Assembly (NCBI GenBank): GCA_016801845.1
Contig: CM028923.1
Location: forward strand, 4,947,001-5,011,000
DNA: 64,000 nt
Reading direction: 5' to 3'
Source: Polydactylus sextarius
Taxonomy: Eukaryota; Chordata; Actinopteri; Polynemidae
Position 1 is the first letter of the stretch; every line of letters begins with the position of its first letter. Below the pieces are notes generated by a model that was not told the DNA's origin, ran no database searches, and saw nothing but the letters and a program-made list of their open reading frames with translations. Shown piece after piece: positions 12,301 through 27,300 of the stretch. The position numbers were made by a program, and so were the translations under genes.

Positions 12301-15300
12301 CATTGTATCCTCTTCATCGGGGGTTTTTCCAAAAGTATGGAGTCTGGAGGTAGATCCTAGATAATCAGTCGATCCCAGATCTGCAGCACTCCTTCGCAAC
12401 AGCTTCTCTGCTTTAGCTAGCTCCCTCTCAGCTAAACTATAAGATGAAGACAAACCTGTAGTGCTTTTAGCCAATTCTGCAGCATCTTCCAGCAGCATGT
12501 AACTCCGTGGTGTATGATGATCTACATCTGTGTAATAGGAATCAGAGACAGCTGACATGGGGCTACTGGCTATACTACCTACCTCCAAGGCTCTGAGGTC
12601 GAGGTGGTTGCCATATTTGTCATACTTGACTCCCATATAAGCTGATGATGTGGGATCAGGCTGGCGGCTAATGACATCATACTTAGTTGCATCTAGCTCT
12701 GAGAGGAGAGCTGCTTGTCTGGCAGCCTTCTGCTGCAACAAGAGCATTTGGTGATAACTCTGCTGCTGGGAGCTAGTGAGTGATGGGACAGAGGAATATA
12801 TAGAATGAGACTGGTATGACTGGGGAGTCTGGTAAAGAGTTTGTTGGTATTGGCTTTGAGGGTATTGATACTGGGAGTACTTTCCATACTCCTTAGTTTG
12901 AGGCTGAACAAAGTCATCCAATTCTGACTGAGGAGCCGTCCTAGGACGTTCAAGACCATGACCTTCAATTTCTTCGTCTTCCCCAGCTCCATGCCCACCT
13001 CTAGTTTCACGGATGTTACTAACCTCACTGTCTGACATGTAGTCTCTGTCCTCAGCAACACCCTGTAAGTAGGCCCTTTCTCTCTTCTCCCTCTCTTTTA
13101 GTAGTGCATCTTTTCTCCGATTAATGCCCATTTCCAAGTACCGAAGCTTGGCATCTATTTCTTTCTCCTCCTCATCCAGCTCTGCCTGTCTTTTTCTGAG
13201 CTTGGAAGACTCACGCTCTACCATATCTAGCTCACGATCAATGTCTTGTAAGATCTTGGCACGTGCCATGTTGGAATTGCGGCACATCCTTCGGCGAGCA
13301 GAGCCAGTGCTGTATGCTGTCTGGCCAGTGGTTGTTGACTCATCCTCTGATGGTGGATTAGGGAGAGTCCTCTTCACTTTCTTTTGAGTGCCTGTAGGTG
13401 TGCTACCAGAGCCTTTCCCCTGTAAGAAAAATTATTAAAATAACAGATTAGCACTGCAGGAATTATATCAAACAGTTTTCTTAGAGTCAGCTGGTTATGT
13501 AGTCTTCAGAAAAAAAAAAATTCTCTGAACTGTATTATTTAAATAATTACTACATTAATAATTAATAATTGCACAATTATAATCATGTAATAATTTTACA
13601 TAATCAATTTTAAGGAGAAAAGGGAAACTATTATTGCCTATGTAGTGTGAAATGATTATGAATTAGATCATGAATGTGATATATTTGAGTGTGTGAGACC
13701 TTATTGCAAAACACAGTTTAGTGATCACCCTTTACTTGTCCCATAAATGTTATTAACTACTTCCTAAATTGTAAATTCCTAAGTTTAGTCTCAAAAGATA
13801 TAATTTATTCACACTAAGCCTCTGTGAATCTCTGACAGCTCAATATTTTCTTGCAAGCTCAGCTCATCTTTTTATGCATGTATGAGATTCTCAACAGTGA
13901 ACTGCCCAGACAGAAAACTGACTTCCCTAACACACGAGGGCCAAGAGCATCATGGGATGCCTAAGAGGGTTTGCACAGACTATTCAGGTTGTTTGTGTTT
14001 TTTATTTGACTACCTTCCCCTATATAATTCTGCAAACACAAAATGATTTATACTATAATTTACATAGAAATGCATAATATAATTCTTAGAAATGAATACA
14101 GAAAGTGTTATGCTTTTTAGTATTCATTTGAACATTTAAGTCTGGAATCTTTAACTTTCCTAATGTCTCTATAGTCAGAATATGAGGTCGGTACATCCCT
14201 CAGGCTAAGGTCACACTGATGTACAGGCCGGAAACAGCAGTGCTGTTAACAGCAGGATATCTGCTTTGAAGCATTAGATTTATTTAAGTGTGCCAAGCTT
14301 AGAAGAAAATAGTCTATCACAACACAAAAAGTCTTCCTTAATTAGAATTAATTTCTAATTCTATTAAATGTATTCAATTGTTATATTTTCAATAGTTCCT
14401 TTGCCTTTGATTCATTTATTTGTAGTGTGACATAGAGCAGGAACCTGGGTAAAGCCAGATATATAGTAGAGAAAAAAATGGTAGCAGCATTAACAGTCCC
14501 TAACATCCATGTCATACTGTATGATGTATCAAACATGAGAGAGAGAATGCAAATTCTTGCTGCAGGGCAAGAATGCTAACCACTCAGGCATCATGTGGCT
14601 TGTGCTACATGAGCATGATATGAAAAAGGATGGTTATGGACAGGATTTAGAGCTGATGGTTATCCTTGGACTGTATTAACCCACTGAAATAATATCTAAA
14701 AAATGAAATTAAGAAAGAAGGTTTGTTCTTTGTTCTGTATCTTTTTTCATCTTGCACTGGGCAAATATTTGTTCATGAGTGAGTCAACAGTCAAATTCGC
14801 TATCCATAGAAATGATAAAATGATATATATAGTACTCACAGTATAGCTATCACCATATTGGGTGCCAGATGTTGCCTTTTCCTCCCCCGTTGGACTCATG
14901 GGCTTAGGGTCAGACATGGATCTCTGCATGGGTTTTGGTCCCCTAGGACTTGATGGATCCACATTTCCTCTTAGCTTTTGTGGGCTTGTGTCACCCAGTG
15001 ACTTCTCATACGACACAAACTCAAGGGATTTACTTGGGGATATGCATGGGGATATGGGAGAATAGAGCACTTTTGGAGATTTAGGAGGGGCTTGAAGTGT
15101 AGAGGAATCAACTTTGAGGTTAGGAGACTGGCCTATTTCTAGCGGGGTAGGTCGCCTCTTTGGTGAGGTCCTCTCAGAGTCAGACAGCTCCATCCTGGTG
15201 TCCATTCTAATGTTCCCTTCTGAATCAGTCTGTATTGAAATCTCAGTATGAGCTTGAAGAGACATATCTGACTGCCCACTCCTATCACCCCTGGCCGTGC

Positions 15301-18300
15301 GTGGACGGCTTTGTCGGCTTCTGGTCTGAGCTTCCCATTCGTCTTGATCCTCATCATCAGTTTGCACACAGCTGTCAACGCTCTTTTTAGCGCTTCTCTT
15401 TTTCCTCCCTGCAGTGTAAGCTTTGCTGACAGTCTCATCCTCTTCATCTGTCTGACATCCACTATCAGTGATTTTCCGGGACAGGACTGTTCCATCAGGT
15501 CCTAAGACAAGTGCCTCCTGCACGCCATGTCCTGGCATTTCCCCACCTGGGAACAACTGACGCAACTTTTGCTCTTCCAGTTGCACACGTAGTTGCTCCT
15601 GGAGTCTTTGAATCTGCTCAAGCTGCTGCTGTTGCTGAGCATAGGTTTCTTTCTGCATCATTAAGTGAGCCTGTCTTTCCTCTTCTTGTTGGGCCAGGAT
15701 GTGCTGCTTCATAGCCTGCAGTTCCTCTAATTCCTTCTGTACCAGCAGCTGTTCTTGCTCACGGAAGCGCTGGATCTCCTGGCGTTCCCACTCTAATTCC
15801 TCGGCTAGACGCTGTTGTTTGAGCTTCTCCATCTCCAGTCTCTCACGCTCTGCCTGATACTGGCCATCCCCAGGAACCATGGGTGAAGACAGAGCTTCCA
15901 GTGAAGCAGCTATGGCCTCCAAGGATGCATCAGTGTAGGTGTCAAGAGATAAAGAGGGTGTTGCTGTGGTGACAGCATCCCCAGCAGTAGTATTCCCCCT
16001 AGAGATCTCCAGATTGAGTGGGGCATCTCCTTGTTGTTCTGCTGCAGAAGTGGTGATGGTGGACAGGAAACTGTGGGACCTTGTAAGTGGCAAGTTTTGG
16101 AGGTTGGACAGGGAAGGCATGGTGTCACTGGTATGCATACCTGAAATGGTGTTGTATGTTGTACTAAAGATGGAGCCAGGTTGGGTGGTAATTGCATACG
16201 TTGATGGGACTGGTGCTGCAACAGAGGAATAGACCACCCCATTTGATGACCTTAAGACACTGCTTGTACCAAAGAGTGTACCAACAGCACTTGTCACTCT
16301 GGCTTGGGAATAGGGTGGAATTGTCATTCCTGCGTAAGTCCCTTTCTTGGAGTAGTCAACAGCTTCACCTGTCAAAAGTCAAAAATATCAGTTGAGTCCA
16401 AATAATGCTTATTCAATGTTGAAGCAAGCCATGCTTTATCCAAATTAAGAAAAACGTGGGAAATGGAAAAAACCTCCAATGTTGAGAGGTGCAGCAAGCA
16501 ACAAGACGTACAGTAACAGCATGCAGGCACATGCAAAAGTATTATGATGATAGAACAAAAAAAGAATTGTCCATGCAAAACAAAAAACAAAAAATGTTTT
16601 CCACATTAGCCATGAATGAGTGGTGGCAGTTCAAAGTGACATTTAAGTGACAGGTCTGCAATGTCACTGCACTGACCTGCATCGGAAATCTTTGCTGAGG
16701 TAAGATCTACTGCACCATCTGTGGTGCCACTGAAATTATAGCTGTTCTTACTCTTGTAAAAGAACAAGCCTGCTTCTGCAAGGTTAGTGTCCGACATTGA
16801 TGGTTTAATTCCACCTAAACCTCTCATGCCATAAGGTGATCGATCATACTGGTAATGGTCATCACGATATCCAAAACGGTCTTCAGGCAGAGGTGTGGTA
16901 GGTTGCTGATTAGTGCAGCTTCCAGCGAATGGGAGTTTGTACACAACATCACAGCATACAGCTCTTTTTCCTGCAGTCAGATCCACCGGTTTTCCTTCAT
17001 CATCTGTGATTACTGCTGTGACCACTTCTGCTGAAGCACCATCCACTGACACTACAGTGTTAAAAGGTTTTGTTGTGCTAAGGTCAACAGCTCCTGCCAC
17101 TGTGGTTGTACCTGTAGTTAGCCCATTGGCAACACAACTTGCAACAGAAGTTGGTGCAATAGTCACAGGGACTGTTTGGAAAGTCCCTCCACTAATGCTT
17201 GATCCAACTGAGAGGTTAATAGGGATTTCTGCACCAGTAGTAATAGAGGGCTGAGAATCAATTGGCCTGTATATAATCTGAGAAACAGGCTCAAAGGCTT
17301 TATTTTTTGTCAGCTGAAGGGGAACAGAAGATGCTTGAGAGGTATCAATATTGTCACATCTCTGGATTGTTGCAGCACAGGTCACAATGGTAATACTATC
17401 AGTCACAATAGAGACAGTAGATGATTCAGTACTGAGATTGACCACTGGGGACTGCACTGCACTGTTCTGACGACTGAAATCAGTTACAACGGACTGACGT
17501 CTTGGGTCTGAGCCAGCAGAAAGATCCACACCATTCATGTCTGATCCTGGGTCCATCTTCGTAGTCCTAAGATCTACCACCTCAGAGGGTTGGAAGGTCT
17601 GTCCATTCAGTGCAGGCAATTGAGGCTTAGGTTTTTCCATTGAAACTGGGACACCAGTTGCCCTTGGAGCTGGTACTGGTGGTGGTGTTCTTTCATGAAC
17701 CACAGAGACAGTTGTCCTTTGGACTTCTGTGGTGACCACTTGAGAGATGAGGTTAGGCATAACCACAGGTGGCTGAGCTGAAGCAGATACTGCCTCAATT
17801 ATGTGGCAAGAGCTAGACACATGTTTTTCTGGGCTACAAATCTCTTGACTTTCAATGGATTCTGTGACTCGTGTGTATGCCAGAGGCACCCTGGTTGTTT
17901 GAGGAGGGGTTGGTTGTGGATGCTGCTGTGGAAATGATTGAGGTTGAGGCTGTGGTTGGTGGTAAGCTTGTGGCTGAGCTTGGTGTAAAGGAGATGCTGG
18001 GCTAGGGCTACTGGGAGCTTGAGTTGAGACGCTGTCCACTGGGGAGTTGGGTTGAGATGGCAGTGTAATGACCACATATGTGTCACGAAGATTGCTGGCA
18101 TATCTTGGAGAAGAAGGGGACTTTGGTGAGGGTTGAAACTGCTTGCTCTCAGAGGAGGGGCTCAGATTCAAGACTATGTCAGCGGGACCAGTGGGTAATA
18201 CAGTGGGTCTTGATGGTTGAGCGACATGGGCAGGTGAGGAAGGCTGTGAGCCAGGCTTTGGTGCAATTGGTGGTTTGACACATTGTCCTGGTCTATGGCT

Positions 18301-21300
18301 GTCACCAATACCAGCAGGAATGGATGGTTTTGGGGGGACAGGAGGGGGAACGTGAGGTTTGTATGTTGGGGTAACTGCTTGTCTTGTAGGTGATCCTTGG
18401 GCTGTAGTCATAGACACTGCCTCTTGTCTAATTGGAGTTCCTGAAGCCTGAGGTGGAAGTGGGACTGGAGGTTTCCTGGGAAAAACAGTGGGTTTTGGTG
18501 GGGTGGGTGGAGGCAGTGGTGGTGCAACAGGTACTTCTGCTTTTTCCTGAGAATTAGCCCTACGCAGGACACTTGGCTTAGGGGGCACAGGTGGCGCAGT
18601 TGACACTACGCTGGGAATACTGGGTGTGTATTGGGGGACTGTGGGCAAGGGTGATGCACTGGCAATTACAGGAGCTGACATTCTTAAGGGTGTATTAGAC
18701 AAGTCCACAACAGCATCTTCTAATGCTGCAGTTGTGGTGTGAGGTTGCTGATCTGATGTGGATAATGGAGACTCAGACTTCACTGCAACAGGCTCGGTTT
18801 CTGTTGCTGTTTCTGTGTCTGCTATGACAGGTGACATCTCCTCCTTTTTAACTATACTCTCATCATCAGAAGACAACTCTCCTGAAGAGCACTGCGTTAC
18901 TTTTAAGTCTGGGATGGGGTGGAGCGCCCTTCTAGATGCAGTGGCCTCCAATTCTGGTCCCTGCTGAGTTGGACTTGTTCCAGGAGTCAGTACTCTTTTC
19001 ATTAGCTCTTCATAGGCAGTTTCTGCATCTAACAATGGCTTCCCATCTTTGCCTAGTGTTACTGTACTACTTTTAGAGATTATACTTTCAGCAGGCTGCA
19101 ACACAATTTCTGGTGTAGCATTTTCCATTTTTGGCTGCATATTTTGATATTCCTGTTCTAGCTGCATGAATTCCTTTCTTTTCTTTATCATGTCTTCATA
19201 CACCTCATCTGGTGATCTTAGTTTTTTGGGCTGAGCAGGAACAGCAATCTTCTCTGGCTCTCCCACATCAGGTGTTGAATTGTCAATAAGAGATGCATAG
19301 GCATAGTCTTCAATTAGCATACCCCCATAAAGGGACTCCTTTTCTGGTTGAACCTCACCTTTGTCAAGTGTTGGAGACTTAGCTCTAAGCATGATTTCCT
19401 CATAAGCCTCATCAGCAGATTTAAGAGTTTTTGTCTGTGGGGTCTCATTGTTTTGATCATCTGTTGGGGAGTGAAGAGATACTGAGGTGGGCAATTGATA
19501 TGTTTTCTGGACTGCCGCGATCTTTGCAGCATGAATTTCAAACCCTTCGGGATCTGATTCAATACTGGGGGAGAAATCAGAGCACGATGACCGTCTGATC
19601 TCTTCCATTTCAGCTTCTTGCCTCAGTTCCTCAGTTGGCGAAGCATCTTCAATGGGGGAAAGGTTGCTTGGTGTTGTCTTTGGATGCTCTCGCCTCCTTT
19701 GGGCTCTAATCTCTTCTTTGTCTTTCTTGGATTTTTTCCCTGAGCCCTTCTGCTTTTCTTGCTCCCTGAGCAGTTCCTCTTCTTCCCGCAACTCTTCTTC
19801 CTCAGATGAGTCTTCAATAGTTGGTAGCATTTGACCAGGTTGTCTGTGTTTGGCTTTTCTATGTTGTTTACCCTCATCAGAACGGATATGGCTGGGACTG
19901 CTACTGTCACTGTCTTCATCCAGTGATGACAGGGATGTTGGGGATGTCCCAGGAGTGAAGCTGGATGCATGAAGACTGGATGACCCCTCACCTCTAGACC
20001 GATCATCTGGAGAGTCAGTAAGGCTTTCCATTTCAGGTTCATCATCATTAGAAATGCATATGGGGCTACTGGTTGAATTAAGCTCCATACTACGGAATTT
20101 GCGAACAGCAGTACCAGTTTGACACTCCTCCTCTTTTGGTCCCTCCTCTTTTTCGATGTCAGTTTTATCCAATGAGTCATGAAGTTGCTTATCTTCTCCA
20201 TCATCTGGACTTATAGTGCTTTTCTTGGTAAGTCGCCTGGCTTTTCCTGACATGCTCCTCTCTACAGCTTCTGTTTTCTTCTGTTCCATTTGTTTCTTTT
20301 CATCCTCTCTGATCTTTCGCCGAATTAAGTTTTCCTCATCAGACGGGGAAGCATCCTCATTCTCACTCATTTCTATTATCTGTTTTCGGATGAATTCCTC
20401 ATCATCTCCTGACATAGGGCTTTCTTTTCCAAAGCTTTCACTGCTATCATCCAGAGAATCGGCCCTGACATCCATGGGCACAAGGAGCTTTTTCTTTGTG
20501 GGTGCTTTGGCATTCTTCTCGGAAAGTTCTCTGTCATCTTCAGAGCTTGGTGAATCAGGTGAGAGAGGAAGCACCTGTAATTTACGTCTGGTCTTTAAGG
20601 TGTCTGTTAATTTCTCCCCCTCATCCTTTGGTTGTGTGCTTGTCTGAGCCTCAAGAATGGGAAGGACTGTATTTTCCAACTTTGCAAGATCTGACGGGCT
20701 GGTGGGACTGCCCTCCTTTGTGATCATTTCTTTCTCTCCAGGTTCTTTCAGGGTCTCCACTGTTTTTACCTGTTGGGTTGAGATAAGACAGAAAACAAGG
20801 TTTTATTCTTTTGGAATAAGGTAAAGTTTATATAATTTTGTTTTTATGTGTGTGTATATGTATTATCACTTAGTCTGGGAAATGGAAATTTCTGCTACAT
20901 TTCACAAACATAATCTACCACTTTCTGAACATTTACCACTACGTGCACTTAAATACTATGGTCACCTCAGCGACTTCATCTTCATCACTGGGCTTTCCCA
21001 CAGGCTCAGTATTGGCCTCCTTTTTCTCCTCCATATTAGTATTTTCCTCCTTTGAGTGTTTGTCCTGTTCACTAACCACAGAGACTGGGATTTCTGTTTT
21101 TTCTACAGGGAGTGAAGATACTGATACAGACGCGCCTACATTTTCAAAAGCTGTCTCTGACACTTTATCTGTTTTTGATATTGCGTTCACTTCTACATCA
21201 AACTGTCCTGCCCCATCTTTGTCACAGACTTCACTTACTTCTGATAATGAAACAGCTTCCTGGATGTTGCCAGCAACAGGTTGTGATTCACCCTCTTTTT

Positions 21301-24300
21301 TGTCAAGTTCTGCTTCCTTCTCTCTGATTGACAGCTCAGTGACTTTCTCGTGCTGTGTCTCATCACTGCCTGTCGGAGCTGATGTCTCCTTCTCTACCTC
21401 ATGGTGATTTTCAGCAATACAGTTTGTCTTTTGTGAACTAGCTTCTGTCTCTTCCTGGATAATTTTCTCTTCAGAGGCTTTATCTCTGACCTGTGTCTCA
21501 CTAATAACAGATGAAGATGACACAGTTTCCATGCTTTGCACTGGCTCCTTGACACTGACCTTTTCTTGCTCTTTAGAATCAGGAGAAGGGGGAACAGACG
21601 TAACGACTGCTTTCTCAGATTCAACTTCTGATTTTAACAAGATATCTGTGGGTGTCTGCTTTTCCTCTTCCTGCACTATGACAATAGAATTTTCTTTCTC
21701 ATCTGATTTCTCTAGTAACAGTATGGTCTCAGCAACATTTTCCTCAGCAGGTTCATAGTTTGTTCCTTGTTCTATCTCTTTAAGTATCTGTTTGTTGTCT
21801 TCGGGTATTTCTTCAGCCACAGACTGAGCCGGCTCTGATTCTCTTTTTATTTCAATAGATGAGGATTCTAGATTTGATTTTGCAGTATTAACATCCTCCT
21901 CTAGATGTTTGTCGTCATTTGTCTTCTCAGCTGTGTTGTGTTTAGTTGCCTCTTCTTCAAAAGCTTTCCCTTCATCAGCTTTTACCTCAGTATCCCTCTC
22001 TGCAGCTGCTTCCTTTAGAGCTGCCTCATCTTCCAAAGCTTTGCTATTACATGATTTATTCTCAGTCTCTGTCTCCTCAATAGCCCTCTTTTCAACAGTT
22101 TCTTTTTCAACAGCTTTTTCCTCACTTTTCTCAGCAGTGCTTTGAGTTGTTTCCTTTTTCTCAACGTTTGCCTCGTTTGCTTTCTCAAGAACTGTAGGTT
22201 CTCCTACAGCTGGGGCAACAGGAGGTGATTTATCTGTTAAGTCAGGTGGTGCAGGCCCTTCCTTTTTTTCTACAGGTTTGTTTTCCATTTCATTAGCCTG
22301 ACTTTTCTCTTCTGGGATGGAGACTGGAGGTGTTTCTGACACAACTGAAGAACTTTCAGATTCTGTACACTTTGAAGGCTCGTTTTTAAATTCTTCTTGC
22401 AGAGTCTCATCAGGTTTACAGACTGTATCGACTGTATCTACTGTACCTGCTGGAGTAGTTTGCGATTCATATATTTGGGATGTCTCAGTTGGCTTACTGA
22501 TGTCTACTGCACTTATTGTTTCCTCTTTTACATCTATGGTAGGAGCTACAGCCTCACTTTGACTTGTCTGGAAATTTGGATCTGTTTTTACATCATCAGG
22601 GACTATTGTCTCATCTATACCTGTACTGCTTGAGAGATTTTGAGTTTCACCTTCCACATCAGCAGAAAGTTCCTCTGTTACTTTCACAGAGCTACTCTGT
22701 TGTTGCTGAGCTGTTGAGATTTCACTGGCATCTTCTGTAACTGCTGGCGTCTCTGGTATTAAATCTGGTTCTGTCTTTAATTCTTCAGTAACTTGATTCA
22801 TCACATCAGGTGCTACAACGTCTGCCTCAAGTTTCTGAGTGATGTCTGTTTGCTCCACATTAATTCCTGTGTCTAATTCCTGTGTTCTACAAAGTTCTAC
22901 CTCATTTCCATCTGTAGAACAATCTGTTTTTATGTCTGGGTGAATTGAAACTTCCTGTGTGCCTGCTTCAGGGATCAAGATGGGCTTTGGCTCAACTGAA
23001 TTTGTTATCACTTCTGGAGGCTTTTCTGGAGTGGGCTCCACTTTCTCATTTTCTATCTGAGGCGCTGCAGCTTCGCTCTGAGTAATCTGGGGATTTGGCT
23101 CAGTTTCTACCTCAGTAGGGACTATTGTCTTGTCTAAACCTGTATTAGTAAACAGATTTTCTGTCTCACTTTCCAAAGTGACAGAAAGATCCTCTGTTGC
23201 ATTCACAGTGCTACTCTGTTGTTCAACATTTGATGACTCTATTTTAGAGTGACAACCGTCCTCTGTGTCTTTCTCTGAGCTACTCTGTGGTTGCTCAGGA
23301 GCTGGCGGTTGTTCTTTTGACTGTGGTGTTTCCTGCGGGGTGCTATCAGGAGGAGAGGAAGTAACAGAAGAGGAAGCATTGTCATCAGGTTTAGGGATGG
23401 TTGTGGGTGCTACCTTGGTCTCAGGAGCTGGTGGGGTTAGATCTGCTGCTTCTACTACAGGTTTGCTATCTACAGCAGCAGGGGCAGGGGTGGCAGTGGG
23501 AGCAGGAGCAGGAGCAGGAGCAGAAGCAGGAGCTGGAGCTGGAGCTGGAGCTGGAGCTGGAGCTGGAGCTGGAGCCTGAGATGGAGCAGGAGCAGGAGCT
23601 GGTGGCTGCTTCTTTGGAGACGCCATGGATGGAGGCGGCATGTCTCCCAGCTGGCCTGACATGGCCCTTTGGGTCTGACAGTTGAGGCAAAGCCATTCTT
23701 TCTGTAAGACAAAGAAAAAACAAATTAGAAAATGAGCACCTTGTGTAGGTCTTTCATACAACGCCTGGTTTCAAAATGACTTAACAACACTACTGGTCCT
23801 AACACAGTGATGTGAACCAACATGCTCCTACGTAGTTCAAACGTCAATGTGTCAAGGAACCAATGTAACTTCTTCTATTTCAAGAAAAGCTTTTACATTT
23901 ATGGGACTTAAGATGGGCTCATGAATAATGCATGGGAATGGGACAGGGGTTTACTAAGGCATGTCAGAGAGGGCTTGGTGGCTTGTGCAGACATTTCAAG
24001 CAGCAGAATTAACAAGGTCCGTGTTTGGTCTGTGTTTTGTCTAGATGTGAATATGGTTGTGTAACTTAGTGTTCATGTGTATGATTGCTTTGAACAGTAG
24101 AATGTGTTCATATCCTAGACCTGTTTTAAAGACCTGGCTAGCTAATTAATTTACTTGCAAACCTTCAGAAAGACTCTTTAAAGCGACTGTTATGTGAGTC
24201 AGTGAACTGCAACAGTTTTTTCTGAGAACTTTATGCTTACTGAACATCTAATTTAGTTGTAATTACATCTCTAATGAACGGCTGAAGCCCAGCACAGGTA

Positions 24301-27300
24301 AGCTTTAAGAATAAACAGCATTGAAAAACACTCTTTTGACCATAATCTCCTTACCTAACATGCAATCCTTACTCAGAATGCAACAGTGTCACTTCTTTTG
24401 AAACAGTTACCTCAGAGCTCTATTAAATCTGTCCTGTAAAGACTGTTTTATCTGTGTTGTATGTTCCTCAGGGCTCAAGAGCAGCATACATAGGCTGAAG
24501 ACCCTGCTGTGGCCTGTAGGTCAAGGGCTGCATCTCTTATTGGGTTTAATATTGAGCACTTATTCTCAAACTGGAAATAAAATTCATGATAAACAAGCAC
24601 AAGGAAAAAAAAATACTGTACTGCTTGTTTTACACACAGAAACACACTCACACACATATACAGTGACTCTCAAAAGAGGTTATGGTCAGCAAGTTTTTAA
24701 TCAGCCTCCCTTTGACGTAAACACCTCATTTCACATCTCACTGAGTGTCCTAACATGCCTGTGTGGATACCCACCCCCCTCCTTCATTTATGAATGCCTT
24801 TGCCTGGCTTAACAGCAGGGTTTATGCTAAATTCGGGTTTCTGAGCAGATCACAGCCTGAATGTTAAGCCATGCAGCAGACAAACCACCTCTCTTCTCCA
24901 AGTGTCAGCTCACAGTGAGAGATAGAGAGAGAGAGAAAGGAGACAGGAGGAGGATGGAAGGAGACAACTGAGAGATTGTTACAGTTGTACACTACAAAGT
25001 AAATACAGCATGAGTGGCCTGTTACAGTTCATGCCTAAAACAGCAGGAGGTTTATTCTTAAGAGAAAACACCTGAATACAAATCTCAGTGTCATGCGCCA
25101 AAAGGATAAAAAAGCAGCTAAAATGTTAATATTATTAAAGGTATAATAGAGTAAGAAAGATGTGCTAACTTGGAGATGTTAGTGCTGCTTCAATCACTAA
25201 GGTTTGCTGATGTTTGTGAGTTGCCTTCCGATCTTGACAGAAATCCAGTTAATGCTCAGACATGATGATGGACACGATGCAGATGTGGGTGAATGTGTGT
25301 GTACTAGCTATCAACATGACCCCTCCCAGTCGACAGACTTGAAACAGGAATATCTCCAGCCCGATGGCTCTATCAGTTAAACCAGGGAGAGCAGACACTG
25401 AGAGCTGAAGAGATGGCCGCGGATTGAAAACGCTTTATAAAAAATAAAAATACCCTCTCAGTCAGACGTTTGGTCAGCCTCCGCCACTTCAGAGCTGGTC
25501 ATCACCAGCTTTATCAACACATCACAACAGGCACACTTAAAGCTTTTACTGCCGCTTCAAAAACACTTTTTTTATAGCTGCTGTGCAGAAATAACCAACT
25601 CCTTTTAAGTAATTTGGAATAACCCCCCCAGATATGTTAATTTAACTCACTGCTGCTAAGTGGCCATCTCCAAAGTATTTCATGCCGACATGCCTTACAG
25701 CAATCACCTTGAAAGGCCATCAAGTCATTAAGAGGCTTCCTGACTTCATTGAAAGCTACACAAGGGAACTTTGGCAGCTCCAACTTCAACACCCAGAAAT
25801 ACATTTGAGATCCCTATACACAGCAAGCCTGTGTTTACTGATCCAGATCCAGAATATAGAGTGCTTACTCTGTCTCTACCATTAAGAAGGTTTTTCAAAT
25901 AGTGCTGAAATGAGTCGATTTGCTGTTTTTCTCTGTGCGATATCATTGTTTGGGTTTTGGACTTCTGACCAAACCATTTAGACTCGACCACGCTAATGGC
26001 TGTGGGAGCTAAATGCTAACTTCCGCAATAACAGACCTGGCATGCTGATGTTTTTCTTTTTTTTTAATATTAATCACATTCATCACGTTTGTTTAGTATA
26101 ATCACACACCACAACTTAGCAAGCCAACCTCTTGGTGGCGCTGGATGCTCAGTAGCTACAGCTTTTGGTAGAATTTCTTAATAAGGATTGTCTCCTTTAG
26201 TCACCAGAGAGGATTTCTCACCAGGACCACCACAACCAACACAAATTTCATTTACACAGTGAATCCACAGGGTTTAAATTAGTGAACAGGAATGGCACAC
26301 GCTTCTTTTCTACTGGTTTTTTAATGAGAAAGGTCTCTTTGTTCTATAATATCATCATATAACAGTCTTTCTTACTGCAGATTTCAAATCCATGTGATGT
26401 GATTCTGTGTCTCAGTATGCTGCGATGACTTCTGTGAAACAGCTGCATGGATGAATCATAAGAGCAAGGGAGTCGCTCACAATCTTACAAGGACATTTTC
26501 TAGCATCACATGTAAATAGAAACCAGAGGGGTGACACACGCCAGCACCCACAGAGATGAGTTTGTGACAGTGTTGATGATACACATATACTCTGATAAAA
26601 GGAATGAAATATCTTGGAAGGAAATGACAACTTGATCTCTCACTTCCAACATGATACTCTCAAACAAATTTAAGCTCATACATGAATTCATAAGGTCAAA
26701 TTCAATGAGAGTGCTCCAGACTTTCCATCTTCATTCTTCAAGGGCAGAAGGAGGAGACAAACTGAAAACCGCAGACGGCAACCAGATATTGAGACAAGAT
26801 GGGCTGGACCCATGTTTCAGTTATTGTTTCCAACTGGGAGTTGCAGCGCTGTGAAGGTCGGTGCAGCTCTTTGATTAAGACAAGGGATCTTACGAGGGTT
26901 TTACCCAGCTAAATTTAGACAGAGCCTGGCACGGAGAGTGGCAGAGGTAGAGGATCTAGAGGATGATGGGACAGATGGATAAAGACAGATGAAAGGACGG
27001 AGAGTGAGAGAGGTAGGGGAGACGTGTGGGACAAAAGAGTCAGTGGTAGAAAACGGGATCAGAATTTAAGAAAAGACAGGAAGCAAAGAGAATCCTGATG
27101 TAGTGAAGGAACAGGGTGAAGCAGTGGAAGTGAGGAGCTTAATGGTCATTGGAGGTGACTCAACACCAGCTACTGCCAACAAGCTTAACATTATCACCCT
27201 GTAAATCTGCAAATCAATTGCCGGGAAGTCAGAACAGGCTGTTGATTATGATGGCTGCTGAAAGTGACCTTAAAATGTTACAGTACAGATTGAAAATTAG

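Noticed and set aside
20216..20647. Plus-strand frame of 143 codons opposite pclo exon 5 (and similar ones at 20943-21407 and 22317-22562)
   Set aside because: Antisense shadows of acidic, Glu/Ser-rich coding sequence, rich in Ser/Phe/Leu with no domain, no splice logic and no conservation expected.
23265..23579. Plus-strand Gly-Ala repeat frame
   Set aside because: It is the reverse reading of the Pro-Ala hexamer array in pclo exon 4.
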